Positions 1 through 10,026 of a DNA stretch of 64,000 nucleotides are shown piece after piece (positions within the stretch are counted from its first letter, which is position 1; each line of letters starts with the position of its first letter). Both the position numbers and the translations under genes were made by a program. This DNA is from Bacteroidota bacterium. GTDB lineage: Bacteria > Bacteroidota > Ignavibacteria > Kapaibacteriales > Kapaibacteriaceae. Where the stretch lies: positions 62,001 to 126,000 of the forward strand of contig JAFDZT010000005.1 of NCBI GenBank assembly GCA_018266735.1. The letters are read 5' to 3'. The notes beneath the pieces are model-generated. The model worked only from the letters and a program-made list of their open reading frames with translations. It searched no databases and was not told where the DNA came from.

Positions 1-3000
1 AGTGCAAGGCCATTTGCCGATCCATTCCATTCAACCATGTGACGACCAGCTTCAAAGGTGCTCTTTGCAAGCGTAACGACCTTTGTTCCAATCGCATCAT
101 AGATCTCTACAGACACCAATTGTGAAACTGGTGTGCTGAATGTGATCATCGTTGACTCACTGAATGGATTCGGTGCAGCAGATGTGATCGCGAGATCAGC
201 AAGTGGTGCTTCCGTTTCATTGACATCCGTTGTGAAGTCATACACGATGATGAAGCCCTTGAGAGCGTCACGGCTGATGACAAGCGTGTCGCAGCTTCCG
301 TCGGTCTTGTGACCGATATCGGCAGCAGAACGACCATTACCTGTCTTCATGTTGTAGCTGAACAGTGCACCGTTGCTGATATCATCGCGGATGTAGTACG
401 AACCTGGGTTCTGTGCATCCACAGCTGGAATGTCAGCGCGGCACCACGAAACGCGAACTGGGTATGTAGCCGAGCTCTGTCCTGTTTCACCACCACCTTG
501 GAAGCGACCACGATAGATGGCCTCTCCGGCTGTGTTGCTGAACGGATAGATGTTGCGGAGAATACCATTGCGATTCGGGATCGTCCAGCGAGCATCGAAC
601 ACGTCGAGATATGGAACTGGTGGCAGCTCATACTCACAGTAGTTGGAGTCGAGTTGACCGAAGGAACCATCTTCATCACCACGTGTTGCCGTTTCTGTTC
701 CACCCACACCGAAGACAAGCACTTGGAATGCACCAAGGTTGTTCTCAACGCGGACCGGAGCAGTGAAGCGTGTGTTCGCCGATACGGAAACTGCATACGA
801 CAGCGTATCCATTGCACCCGAAGCATCTTCGACCACGATGCGGATCGTAACGCGACCGTTAACAGGTGTTGCTACCATCTTGTCTGTCGAGATCACAACG
901 AGTTGTGTATCAGCGATCGGGCTCTTGAGTTGATTTGGCGTTACTGTCCATGTGCCTTCTGTTGGCTCAAGAACCGTGAACGTCAAGGTCTCATTGCCTG
1001 CTTGCTTGCGAAGAAGATCAAGATCTGCCACACGGATCGTATCCGTATATGCCTTGTCCTTATCAACGCAACGAATGACCGGCGAAGAGAAGAGACGCGG
1101 ATTGTGGTTCGTGTACTTGATGGTCATCGGAATGGTCTTGATCGCGCGAAGACCGCCACGGTCCGTAACAAGTACGGTCACATTCACCGAAGTGTCTGTG
1201 CGTGGAAGATCCGTAACGCGAGGAGTACCATAGAGAAGACCGTTCACGCGGTTGATCTTCAACCATGCTGGCGTTGTCTTGCGTGTAGAGTCAAGTGCGA
1301 TCGTTCCTGCTTCAGAGAAGTAAGGATCGACTGCAACTTCTGTACGTGTTTCGTTCGTGTAGATCAACTCATAGTCTTGAGCTTGACCGAAGTTCGGGTC
1401 ATAGACCTTGATACGGCGGCTCGAGTCCAGAAGCTGAACATTGTAATCCTCATCCTCGATGGCGTCTGGAAGGGATTCCGTGACGATCGTAGGTTGAACG
1501 TTGACGAATACACGACGGGTGATGTAGTTCAGTCCGCCATGACCGTCATTTGCAACGATCGTAACGAGCGAATCCACATTGAGCGCGCCGTTCACTTGAC
1601 CGATCGGCGTCAGGATCTGACGAGCCTCATCAGCAGCGATACGAACGTTCATTTGACCCATCGATGTGAAGTCTGCGGCTACAGGATCTGGTACAGAGCT
1701 CTCGTTGTACTTGCGCAGGTAACGACTGGACATCCAGATCGGACGAGCTTGGAGTACTTCATCGAGCGTTGTATCACCAGGTGTTTGACGCATTGCTGTC
1801 GACATGAAGCCGTATGCCGTCTTACCATAGCGGAAGTCCCATGGGCCGAACTTCTGAACGATAGCGCGATTGTTGTCTACGGCAGCCATGTCTTCGAACT
1901 CATCGTCTGTGTTCACGTCGAGCATGAAGCGGAGGGAGTCCGTCAGGTTCGCCACGAATTGAACGTTGAGATCATCAGGTTGACGTGCTGGTGTAGCGGC
2001 TGGATCATTGTAACGCTCATCAATGATGGCGTTCGGTGCAATGAGGAAGCGTCCTACACGCGATGCTGTTGGTGTCATACGAAGTGTATCGACCCAAACA
2101 CCGTTCTTGAACGAGTTCGTATCCGTTGTCGTAGGATCGAGAACGATCGTTACGTCACCAGTGAGCATGTTCAAGTACTGCTGACCACCTGTTGTTGGCT
2201 TGTACGACCAGATGAAGCGTGGCATGCTGTCGACAACATGGATATTGAAGCGGTACGATACCGTGTCCATCCATGCAAAGTCTACAGTGTCCTGCTGCAA
2301 GTAGCGAGCGTTGGTATTGGCTTGATCACGATCTGCGAGAGGAAGAGCATTGTTGTCGTACTCTTCTGCATGGAAGTAGCTTGGATACAAGTACATCCAC
2401 TTGCTGATCACGTCTTCAGCAACACCGGACTTGCGAAGGCTATCAACGATCTCGATCGATGGTGGGAAGTTCTTTGCAACTACGCGAACCTCTTCACCGC
2501 CTGGAACCACATATGGGTTGATCGGGCGACCGCGAAGCATGCGATAGCCGGTTGCTCCCCACTTCATGCCGTTCATGCCAGTTGCGTTACCAGCTGTTAC
2601 CAGCGTATCGCGCAACCAGTACTTCAAGGCTGAATTCTGATCCGTGATCGTCCAGTCATACGACAGGTACGAACCGAATGTGGAGTCCATGATAGAACGT
2701 GGGTCGAAGAAGCGATTGACGTCCACGGCTGTGATCGTGAAGATAGAATCGCGTTCTGTGTGGTCAAGCGTGGCGATCGGTGTTCCCGTTGAATCTGCTG
2801 GATATGAAGCAGGCTCAAAGAACCACTTGCCATCGTTCTTCGGTGTGTAGAGACGGTTTTCCGTGATGAACACGCGATTTCGCATCTCTGGAACCGTCAG
2901 GTTCGGAAGCGTGTCCGCAGAACCTGTGAACACTGGAGGAAGTGTCGTGTTGCCAACGGTGAAGGAGAGACCACCATCAAGAGCTGCAACAACACCACTG

Positions 3001-6000
3001 CGCCACAGTACCGTACGGGAAACAACAAGTACTTGGTCGCCTGTAATGACCGGCAAAGCGCGATAGCGCTCGCCACCAAAGTACGTTTCCTTGCTACCAT
3101 CTGTGCCGGTGTTCGAGAATGGCATTCCTGGGCGGTTACCAAGGCGGAAGCCTGCACCACCAAGTTCACCTGCAACGACCGATCCATCCCAACGGCGACC
3201 TGCAAGAGCTGCTGAATCTTCAGCGGCTGCGTTGCGAGCAATGCGTTGAAGCAACGTTGCTCCTGTGCCATAGCTGGAGAGACCTTCGTATGCACGGCGA
3301 ACATTTGGATCGCCACCATTTGTGGAGTCAGGAACCAGTTCCACGCGAGCGCGGAAGATCGTATCTGTAAGCGACTTCTGCTTCATGTTCACGCGGATGT
3401 AATCACCCGTGCGTTGATTGATCACGAAGAAGACGGTTTCGTTCACAGCACGACGGTCATTGTTGCTGATCTCAGCTGTTTGACCATAGTCTGCACGTGT
3501 TTCGAGGAAGAGTGGATATCCGATCGGATGATCACCGATGAATTCCGTCTGAACCTTTGCGATGTATGGATACATCTCTGCATCGAACGGATTACGCGTC
3601 GTACGCTTCACATACTTGCGATACGAAGGCATCGTTGAGTCTGTGTACGTGCGAAGGACAGGAGGAATACCTACTGCAAAGTCTTCAACTGGCGACATAC
3701 GACGGCGTGAGTAGTCGGCCGTCTTGATGTCTGTACCCTTATCGAAGATGTCGTAGATACGACCTTCCATCAAGAGCGTGTCTGGGAACGAATAGATCGG
3801 GATGGCCTTGTACTGATAGTACCAGGTTGACTCGAATGGACCCTGCTCTGTAGGATTGTTCGTTGCTGTGCGCATGAAGCGCATGTGCGTCTTACCGTTA
3901 CCGGCAATGAAGAAGCTCTCTTGTACACGTTGGAAGGTGTTGTTCGCAGAGATCGGAAGGATCGTTTGAACATTTGCTTCCGTGCGACCCCAGTAGTTGC
4001 CACGAAGCGTGTCAACACCACCGAAGCCTACACCCGTTGTACCGGCAAGAACACCCTTGGTGTCGTATGCATCTGGCAAACGGATGATGAAGCGAGCATC
4101 GTTGTCATAGATGGAGTTCGCTGCTGTCGAGAACGTGGCCCATGGAAGTGGACCTGTGATCTCACCGTACAGAACAGCACCGGCCAAGTCGCTCGAAACA
4201 ACGTTTTCGTTGTTGACCAGCGGACCTGTAACGGTATCGATGTTGCGACCGATCGGCGAGTTGGCGCGGTTGCCCGTTACCAAGCAGCGCTGAAGTGCGA
4301 TCTTGAGATCATAGTTGTCAGAGTAGATGGCAGCACCGCTGTATGCAGTGTTGTTCTGAATACGAACGCGGTCGAACCAAATGGTGTCTACACGAACGCG
4401 AACCGAGTCCAAAATGTAGATCGCACCACCAAGACCCGTTCCGTTCTCGCGAATGGTCGTTCCTGGGTGGAGAAGATTACCATTGTTACCCTTTTGCGTT
4501 GTTCCATTACCCTGGCGAGCAGGATTTGGATAGGCAACGTTGTCATAGAAGCGCGTGAGCATACGCTCATCGGCCTTTGGACCCGAGACGAGGCCGGTGA
4601 AGACCGCATCTGCAGGGGAATAGCCCGTTACAACGCCTTGACCGTCGATGACTGGCGTTTCAAGGTCGGTGAAGAAGAAGCGCTTGCGAAGAAGTGCATC
4701 TGGCGTCACCATGGCGATAGCGCCACCGTTACCATTATAGGACCTGTTCGAGCGGAACTCTACGCCCTTGACCATATTAAGGTCTGCGTTGACCGTATAG
4801 AGACCACCACCACCGCGTACATATTGCTTCATCGAATCTGCAACGTTACCGGTGCTGTTCGTGATGAAGTGTGCACGTGTGAATCGCGTGGAACGACGGT
4901 TCACAGGAAGATTCTGTGGAAGTGCAACTGTGATAGCACCACCAGAATATCCTGCCGTGTTGCTCGAGAACTCAACTCCATAGTTGGTGCCATAGACCCA
5001 CAATGGACCTGCTGCACCACCAGCTCCGTAGACGATCGGGTTACGTGCAGCGTAGATAGCTCCACCTTCCGTTGTCGCCTTGTTCAATTGGAACTTGATG
5101 TTGAATCCGTAGTTGCGAGCTACGATGACACCGTCAGAGCCACCGATCCAAGGGGATGGGAGGACGTCTGTTGATGCTTCTACATACACAGCGCCACCAC
5201 GACCCGACTCGTTTGCCGAGAAGAGTGTCGAAGGGTTGTTGTCCAGACCACCGCGGATCTGGAGTTGACCTGCTGTTGCGCTCGTATAGATGGCACCACC
5301 TTGCGAGTAGTTGCCAACGAATTCCGTAGGCGTTGTGATGTTCGTGTTCGAGATGTACGGCGTCATCGTCTTGTTCGACGTATAACGACCGGCCACGATC
5401 AGGTGCGTGCCAGTACCTTCAAGGTACAGAGCACCACCGCGAGCACCGTTGGAGCGAAGACCGTTGACCAACTCGGTTGATTGACGGTTCTCGGCATAGT
5501 TGCCTGTGAATTCTACCGTGTCCTTGCCCTGGAAGTCGTTGATACCAAGACCAACGATCATCGTCGAGCGACCAGAGATGTACACAGCTCCACCGAAGGC
5601 GTCGTTCTTCTTCGAACGATCTTCGAATGGACGTGTCGTTGCGCGCGTCGTAACGTCTGTGACGACGCGGATGTTGCCGATGCGAACCGTGTCCACATTC
5701 GCCAGCAACGCACGGTTGCTGATGAAGCGGATCTGACGGATACGACCGAGGTACATGGCCAAGCGAGCATCGTCGAGCGATTGACGCTCAGCATCCGTGA
5801 AGGATGGCTCCGAAGCACTTGAGAACAGATTATCGATCGATGGGATGTTCTGTTGGATCGGCTGTGCCGTCATGACATCCGTGATGTACGGATTGGTCTG
5901 AGCGGGATACGGCTGAAGATTGGCAACCGTCACAGGATTTGGAGTCGGATACAGCTGAAGGTTCGAACCTACATACTGATCAACTGGAGCTTGCTGGATC

Positions 6001-6905
6001 TGAAGTGCACCACCATGGTAACGTGCCATGTTGTTGCGGAACGTACAGCCGACGAGCCAGGTACGAACAGAGAACGTGGAGATCGCTCCACCACTTCCGT
6101 TCGTTTGACGCAACAGGTTGTCGTTCGCTGCAAGTTGATCTTGACGCGTGAGCTGCTGACCATTGACGTTCGCAAGGTAGATCGGCTGGTTGTCAACCGT
6201 CGTGTCCTTGCGGAAGTTCAAGAAGTCAACATCGCGGAAGAATGCAGCGCGTGCACCCGGCAGAACGATGATGTGACCCCATTCGCGAGAGAAGTTGTTC
6301 ACGTCTCCTGCAACGAATGTGATACGCGCAGCCGATACGTTGATCGGGCTTCCTTGCTTCGGACGGAACCATGGGTTCAGTCTGATCGCCGCTTGTTGTC
6401 CACCAAGTTCAAGACGTGCTGCCTTGTACATGATGGCCTTCGCCGGCGTGAGACCCATGAGGTTCGGGTTCGAACCAAGATCCACGTTGAAAACGATTCC
6501 GTACTTGGACGGGTGAATCGTGGGCTCCGTGGCGATCGTGGATGTGACGACACCATTGGCGCCGAAATAATTCACGTCGTCGTAGCCAGTATACGGCGGG
6601 AACAGTGCATTCACTGCGTTCGCATTATACGTGGCGGAAGCGCGACCATCCGCAAGAATTCGGCCACCCGTCGAGTCGATCATTCGACCGTTCGGAAGGA
6701 ACTCCACGCGGGTCCCGGGCTCAATGACCAACGTACCACCGATCGTATACGATCCGGAAATACGGTAGATCGTGTCACGTACGAATACGCGCACTTGGCC
6801 CGGAGGGAGACTACCGCGCACTTCAACGTAGTCCTGAGCATGGACCACAGAAAAGGCGGCGGTAAGCACAAGCAGCAAGCTGCTTAGACGAAACCAACGT
6901 TGCAT
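1..6905 (-). CDS. Giant secreted beta-helix protein with T9SS C-terminal sorting domain (partial, C-terminus off window)
   Basis: About 2300 codons are visible and the frame stays open to the window edge. The start at 6905 has a GGAGG Shine-Dalgarno five bases upstream and a clear signal peptide (MQRWFRLSSLLLVLTAAFSV, cleaved after HAQ). From roughly residue 270 to 840 there are about eleven GGA(I/V/L)Y-type repeats (GGAVYISG, GGALYLEG, GGAIYTSA and others), typical of right-handed parallel beta-helix surface proteins such as chlamydial Pmp or pectin-lyase-like folds. Near residues 1800-1940 a putative Ig/cadherin-like domain is visible. The last visible stretch (about residue 2245 on) carries the NPFSES...YDAIGTKV pattern of a T9SS type A sorting domain, of which only the final 15-25 residues should lie outside. 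Inferred role: exported, cell-surface or released adhesin-like protein; ligand unknown. Confidence 0.9.
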   Translation of the reverse strand, partial: MQRWFRLSSLLLVLTAAFSVVHAQDYVEVRGSLPPGQVRVFVRDTIYRISGSYTIGGTLVIEPGTRVEFLPNGRMIDSTGGRILADGRASATYNANAVNALFPPYTGYDDVNYFGANGVVTSTIATEPTIHPSKYGIVFNVDLGSNPNLMGLTPAKAIMYKAARLELGGQQAAIRLNPWFRPKQGSPINVSAARITFVAGDVNNFSREWGHIIVLPGARAAFFRDVDFLNFRKDTTVDNQPIYLANVNGQQLTRQDQLAANDNLLRQTNGSGGAISTFSVRTWLVGCTFRNNMARYHGGALQIQQAPVDQYVGSNLQLYPTPNPVTVANLQPYPAQTNPYITDVMTAQPIQQNIPSIDNLFSSASEPSFTDAERQSLDDARLAMYLGRIRQIRFISNRALLANVDTVRIGNIRVVTDVTTRATTRPFEDRSKKNDAFGGAVYISGRSTMIVGLGINDFQGKDTVEFTGNYAENRQSTELVNGLRSNGARGGALYLEGTGTHLIVAGRYTSNKTMTPYISNTNITTPTEFVGNYSQGGAIYTSATAGQLQIRGGLDNNPSTLFSANESGRGGAVYVEASTDVLPSPWIGGSDGVIVARNYGFNIKFQLNKATTEGGAIYAARNPIVYGAGGAAGPLWVYGTNYGVEFSSNTAGYSGGAITVALPQNLPVNRRSTRFTRAHFITNSTGNVADSMKQYVRGGGGLYTVNADLNMVKGVEFRSNRSYNGNGGAIAMVTPDALLRKRFFFTDLETPVIDGQGVVTGYSPADAVFTGLVSGPKADERMLTRFYDNVAYPNPARQGNGTTQKGNNGNLLHPGTTIRENGTGLGGAIYILDSVRVRVDTIWFDRVRIQNNTAYSGAAIYSDNYDLKIALQRCLVTGNRANSPIGRNIDTVTGPLVNNENVVSSDLAGAVLYGEITGPLPWATFSTAANSIYDNDARFIIRLPDAYDTKGVLAGTTGVGFGGVDTLRGNYWGRTEANVQTILPISANNTFQRVQESFFIAGNGKTHMRFMRTATNNPTEQGPFESTWYYQYKAIPIYSFPDTLLMEGRIYDIFDKGTDIKTADYSRRRMSPVEDFAVGIPPVLRTYTDSTMPSYRKYVKRTTRNPFDAEMYPYIAKVQTEFIGDHPIGYPLFLETRADYGQTAEISNNDRRAVNETVFFVINQRTGDYIRVNMKQKSLTDTIFRARVELVPDSTNGGDPNVRRAYEGLSSYGTGATLLQRIARNAAAEDSAALAGRRWDGSVVAGELGGAGFRLGNRPGMPFSNTGTDGSKETYFGGERYRALPVITGDQVLVVSRTVLWRSGVVAALDGGLSFTVGNTTLPPVFTGSADTLPNLTVPEMRNRVFITENRLYTPKNDGKWFFEPASYPADSTGTPIATLDHTERDSIFTITAVDVNRFFDPRSIMDSTFGSYLSYDWTITDQNSALKYWLRDTLVTAGNATGMNGMKWGATGYRMLRGRPINPYVVPGGEEVRVVAKNFPPSIEIVDSLRKSGVAEDVISKWMYLYPSYFHAEEYDNNALPLADRDQANTNARYLQQDTVDFAWMDTVSYRFNIHVVDSMPRFIWSYKPTTGGQQYLNMLTGDVTIVLDPTTTDTNSFKNGVWVDTLRMTPTASRVGRFLIAPNAIIDERYNDPAATPARQPDDLNVQFVANLTDSLRFMLDVNTDDEFEDMAAVDNNRAIVQKFGPWDFRYGKTAYGFMSTAMRQTPGDTTLDEVLQARPIWMSSRYLRKYNESSVPDPVAADFTSMGQMNVRIAADEARQILTPIGQVNGALNVDSLVTIVANDGHGGLNYITRRVFVNVQPTIVTESLPDAIEDEDYNVQLLDSSRRIKVYDPNFGQAQDYELIYTNETRTEVAVDPYFSEAGTIALDSTRKTTPAWLKINRVNGLLYGTPRVTDLPRTDTSVNVTVLVTDRGGLRAIKTIPMTIKYTNHNPRLFSSPVIRCVDKDKAYTDTIRVADLDLLRKQAGNETLTFTVLEPTEGTWTVTPNQLKSPIADTQLVVISTDKMVATPVNGRVTIRIVVEDASGAMDTLSYAVSVSANTRFTAPVRVENNLGAFQVLVFGVGGTETATRGDEDGSFGQLDSNYCEYELPPVPYLDVFDARWTIPNRNGILRNIYPFSNTAGEAIYRGRFQGGGETGQSSATYPVRVSWCRADIPAVDAQNPGSYYIRDDISNGALFSYNMKTGNGRSAADIGHKTDGSCDTLVISRDALKGFIIVYDFTTDVNETEAPLADLAITSAAPNPFSESTMITFSTPVSQLVSVEIYDAIGTKVVTLAKSTFEAGRHMVEWNGSANGLA

Positions 6906-6999
6906 ACTACCTCCAGTTGTTAAAAACATATGCTTTGCTTACTTCTTTGTTGCTTTTTTTCATTGACATTCGAGTTCAGACAGAAAAAACCGAAAAGGT

Positions 7000-7710
7000 C
7001 TAATCAATTGCCATGCCAAGGCGGGCAAGACCTGTTTTTGCGAAGGATGCGAATTCCGATCCATCACTGCGTTTGACCAGTTCTGTAAAGGACTTAGCGG
7101 CTTTTTCCTTGTTGCCGGCCTTCTCGTAGGCAAGCCCTGCAAAGAAGAGGCAACGGTCTTCCATTCCTGATTTTCCTGCGATCCCGGCTGCGCGTTCATA
7201 CAGTTCAGCTGCCCCGGCCCAATCGTTCTCCTGCTCCTTGCAAGCGCCAAGTCCCGTAAGGGCCCCAACTTGCACGAGTGGCGCGTCTGCGCTCTGAGCT
7301 GCCTCGAACTGCGCTTGTGCCTCTGCATACTTCCCAAGGTTCAGGTAGCAGTTGCCGGCCATCAAGGATGCAAGCTTCCCTGCATCCGTGCCACCATACT
7401 GCTCCACGATCCCCTCGAGACCCAATACGTTCTCATTGCCGATGGGCGCCATGCCCTTGGCCGTGAGTGCCTTTTCGAATTCTCCCTGGTCGAAGACCGT
7501 CCGAATTCGCGAGATCGCCGTGTTGGCCTCTTCGTTCTTTTCTTGTTGCGCATTGCTGTACATGATGTAACCGCCAATGGCAACAACGACGACCAAGGCC
7601 GCTGCAACGATGATGTACCACTGTTGTTGAAGACGCTCAATAAGGGTCAGCGGCGCCTCGTGAGGCGCGACTGTGGCCGCTTCATGGATCTTCTCTGCTT
7701 GATTGCTCAT
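7000..7710 (-). CDS. Membrane-anchored tetratricopeptide repeat protein
   Basis: 236 aa. A cytoplasmic N-terminus of about 30 residues is followed by one hydrophobic helix (about residues 32-50) and then an extracytoplasmic part rich in TPR-like helices (YAEAQAQFEAAQ, WAGAAELYERAA, KEKAAKSFTELV). The overall plan, one membrane helix plus a TPR domain of the TPR_21 type, resembles YfgM/ancillary SecYEG-type proteins, which are thought to help periplasmic protein traffic; that function is inference. The start has a GAGGA ribosome site. A promoter with both -33 (TTTTTG) and -7 (TATATTTG) boxes lies at 7779-7811, so it is probably transcribed separately from the E1 gene upstream. Confidence 0.8.
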   Translation of the reverse strand: MSNQAEKIHEAATVAPHEAPLTLIERLQQQWYIIVAAALVVVVAIGGYIMYSNAQQEKNEEANTAISRIRTVFDQGEFEKALTAKGMAPIGNENVLGLEGIVEQYGGTDAGKLASLMAGNCYLNLGKYAEAQAQFEAAQSADAPLVQVGALTGLGACKEQENDWAGAAELYERAAGIAGKSGMEDRCLFFAGLAYEKAGNKEKAAKSFTELVKRSDGSEFASFAKTGLARLGMAID

Positions 7711-7778
7711 AGGTCCTCAAAATCAAAAACAACGAGGCACACGGGACCCTGGACGCCCCGCGCGCTTCATCGAAGACG

Positions 7779-7811
7779 CAAATATACCCTGCCACCGTTC
7801 AAAAACAAAAA
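7779..7811 (-). promoter_or_regulatory. Bacteroidota-type promoter for the TPR gene
   Basis: On the minus strand TTTTTG (7811-7806) is followed after exactly 19 bases by TATATTTG (7786-7779). This matches the TTTG / TAnnTTTG promoter with 19-21 base spacing known from Bacteroides and Flavobacterium. The start codon is 68 bases further on and has its own Shine-Dalgarno site. Confidence 0.6.
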
Positions 7812-7893
7812 TCAATTCGTGGTCCTAACCCTTAAATTTTTAGGAAGGTTAGTACCTGTTGGCGTCCTGACAGTGTGGAAACGATTTCACAGT

Positions 7894-9999
7894 TTAGAAG
7901 CGTGCTGTTGATCGGATCGCGCCGATCACATCGTCGACATTCAAGAGGATCGCTGCTTCGAGCGACTTGGCAAAACCGACCGGAGTGTCCTTCGAGCCGA
8001 CCCGAACAACGGGCGCATCGAGATACCGGAAGAGCTCCTCGGTGATCGTGGATGCGATCTCCCCACCGAAACCGGCCGTCTTCTTGTCCTCGTGGGCAAC
8101 CACGCAGCGACCGGTGCGACGCACGGATTCAAGGACCATGTCCTTGTCCCACGGTGCCAAGGAACGAAGGTCGATGACCTCTACGCTGATGCCCTCTGCT
8201 GCAAGGCGCTCTGCTGCCTGCAACGACCAGTGCACGGCCGTACCGTAGCTGACGACGGTGATGTCCGACCCGGCACGACGGATCTTTGCCTTGCCGAACG
8301 GAATGATGAAGTCGTCCGCCGGCATACTGGCCGAGGTTGGGCGGTAATTGTAGAGGAACTTGGGCTCGAGGTACATCGTGATGCCCTCAGATCGGATGGC
8401 ATTGCGCATGAGACCGATTGCATCGTCTGCGAAGGCGGGGATCACAACACGCAGACCGGGCAGCGTCGTGAATGTGCCCTCGAGGTTCTGGGAGTGATAC
8501 AGACCACCCTGGATATAGCCGCCACTGGCAAGTCGAACGACCATGTTCGGGGCGAATTGACCCCGTGTACGCCAATAATCGTGCGTGCATTCGATGAGCT
8601 GCTCCATCGCCGGCCAGAAATAGTCGGCGAATTCAGCACCCTCCACCACCACGCGAATGTCCTTCCGATACCGGCACATCCCATTTGCCGTGCCTACGAT
8701 GAAATCTTCAGCAATTGGGGCATTCCATACCCGATCGTTGCCGAATTCGTCGAGAAGGCCCTTACAAACGTTGAAAATGCCCTGTTTCTTGTGCGATGCG
8801 ACGTCCTGTCCGAAGAGGAAAGTGTTCGGGTTGCGACGGAATTCCTCGATGAGAGCTGTGTTGATCCCTTCGCGGAACGTGAGTTGCGGCGCAGAAGGGT
8901 CGTTGACGTATCGCGACTCGCTGTTGTCCGAATAGTCGACCACCGATGGGGGCACGAGGAATTCGATATAGGATGACCCTGCGGGGTCCGGAAGCGCTTC
9001 CACCACGTCCGCCGCAGCAAAAATGGCCTGCTTGTTCGCTTCTTCAATGGCAAGCAGCTCTTCGTCGGTGGCGATCCCGTTGGCGATCAACGTTGCACGC
9101 ATGCGAGGCAACGGATCGCGACCCTTCATGGCCTCGAAGTCCGCTGCCGGACGGTAGAGTTCGTGATTGTCCGAGTTGGAGTGGGAGCCGATGCGATCAC
9201 AGTCCGCATGGACCATGGCCGGACCCTTGCCCGTAAGAACATAAGCGCGGGCCTCCTCAAGCGCTCGGTACGAGGCCATGGGATCACGACCATCGCACTC
9301 GATGACCTTGAGGTTCGGGAAGCCTTTGAAATTGTCCGACACCGTCTCATTCGAGGTTTGGTCCTTGAGCGGCACCGAGATGCCGTACTTGTTGTTCTGG
9401 ATGACGAAGATCACCGGCAGCTTCTCGCGGTCTGCCCCGTTGACCGCTTCGTAGTAGTAGCCTTCCGACGTTGTACTGTCCCCCGTGGAACAATACACCA
9501 CTTCGTCGCCGGCATACTTCCGGATGGAACGACCCGTGCCCACCGCCTGCTGAGAGTGATTCCCGGTGCACGATGAGCTGTTCTGCAATCCGATCGAGAT
9601 CTTGGCGAAGTGGTTCGACATATGACGTCCACCACCGGCCACGTCGGCGTCCTTGCTCAAGCCGTTGGCAATGATCTCCTCGACCGTAACACCTGCGGCG
9701 AGCGAGGTGAGCATGTCTCGATAATAGGGGAAGAGGTAGTCCTTGCCAGGACGGAAGATCTTACCCAAGGCAAGCTGGATCCCGTCGTGCCCCGCAAATG
9801 GTGCGTGGTAGGACCATCCCTTGGCCATCTTCAGATACAGGGCCGCCTTTTCGTCAAGTCGGCGCCCAAGCTGCTGGGTCTTGTACCAATCCAACAGGGT
9901 GGCCTTATCGAACCCCGTCACGTCAAATGTGGCAACCGCAGACTGCTTGGTCTTGGCGGCAACTGGGGCCGGGGCTTTCGTGGTCTTCGCTTTCGACAT
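7894..9999 (-). CDS. 2-oxoacid dehydrogenase E1 component, fused alpha and beta subunits
   Basis: 701 aa, the length expected for an E1 alpha (about 1-340) joined to an E1 beta (about 365-701). It decarboxylates a 2-oxoacid with thiamine diphosphate and passes the acyl group to a lipoyl E2. The ThDP-binding motif lies at residues 173-203 (GDSTTSEG ... QNN); the third position is Ser instead of the usual Gly of GDG. The beta half carries the transketolase-type pyrimidine-binding domain (TFREGINTALIEEF) and the C-terminal domain (VEVIDLRSLAPWD). Such fusions in Bacteroidota are usually labelled 2-oxoisovalerate (branched-chain) or pyruvate dehydrogenase E1; the exact substrate cannot be read from sequence. 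The N-terminal 20 residues are Ala/Lys/Thr-rich. GGAG ribosome site. No E2 or E3 gene is in the window. Confidence 0.93.
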   Translation of the reverse strand: MSKAKTTKAPAPVAAKTKQSAVATFDVTGFDKATLLDWYKTQQLGRRLDEKAALYLKMAKGWSYHAPFAGHDGIQLALGKIFRPGKDYLFPYYRDMLTSLAAGVTVEEIIANGLSKDADVAGGGRHMSNHFAKISIGLQNSSSCTGNHSQQAVGTGRSIRKYAGDEVVYCSTGDSTTSEGYYYEAVNGADREKLPVIFVIQNNKYGISVPLKDQTSNETVSDNFKGFPNLKVIECDGRDPMASYRALEEARAYVLTGKGPAMVHADCDRIGSHSNSDNHELYRPAADFEAMKGRDPLPRMRATLIANGIATDEELLAIEEANKQAIFAAADVVEALPDPAGSSYIEFLVPPSVVDYSDNSESRYVNDPSAPQLTFREGINTALIEEFRRNPNTFLFGQDVASHKKQGIFNVCKGLLDEFGNDRVWNAPIAEDFIVGTANGMCRYRKDIRVVVEGAEFADYFWPAMEQLIECTHDYWRTRGQFAPNMVVRLASGGYIQGGLYHSQNLEGTFTTLPGLRVVIPAFADDAIGLMRNAIRSEGITMYLEPKFLYNYRPTSASMPADDFIIPFGKAKIRRAGSDITVVSYGTAVHWSLQAAERLAAEGISVEVIDLRSLAPWDKDMVLESVRRTGRCVVAHEDKKTAGFGGEIASTITEELFRYLDAPVVRVGSKDTPVGFAKSLEAAILLNVDDVIGAIRSTARF

Positions 10000-10026
10000 C
10001 GGATTCTCCGTTTCTGTGCTTCGTTG

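Noticed and set aside
309..2633. 774-codon plus-strand open frame, rich in Cys, Arg and Trp, and similar ones at 3885-5174 and 5853-6887
   Set aside because: They lie antisense to the giant beta-helix gene, whose minus-strand frame has a signal peptide, repeats and sorting domain. The plus frames have no ribosome site and unnatural composition.
5950..5970. GGTTCGAACC resembling a tRNA T-arm
   Set aside because: It is inside the beta-helix coding frame and no acceptor or anticodon stem surrounds it.
7825..7860. Imperfect inverted repeat CTAACC...GGTTAG after the E1 gene
   Set aside because: The stem has a bulge and the T-rich stretch is about ten bases away, so it is not a convincing terminator.
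8092..8976. 294-codon plus-strand ORF and other frames opposite the E1 gene
   Set aside because: Antisense shadows of a clearly recognised enzyme gene.
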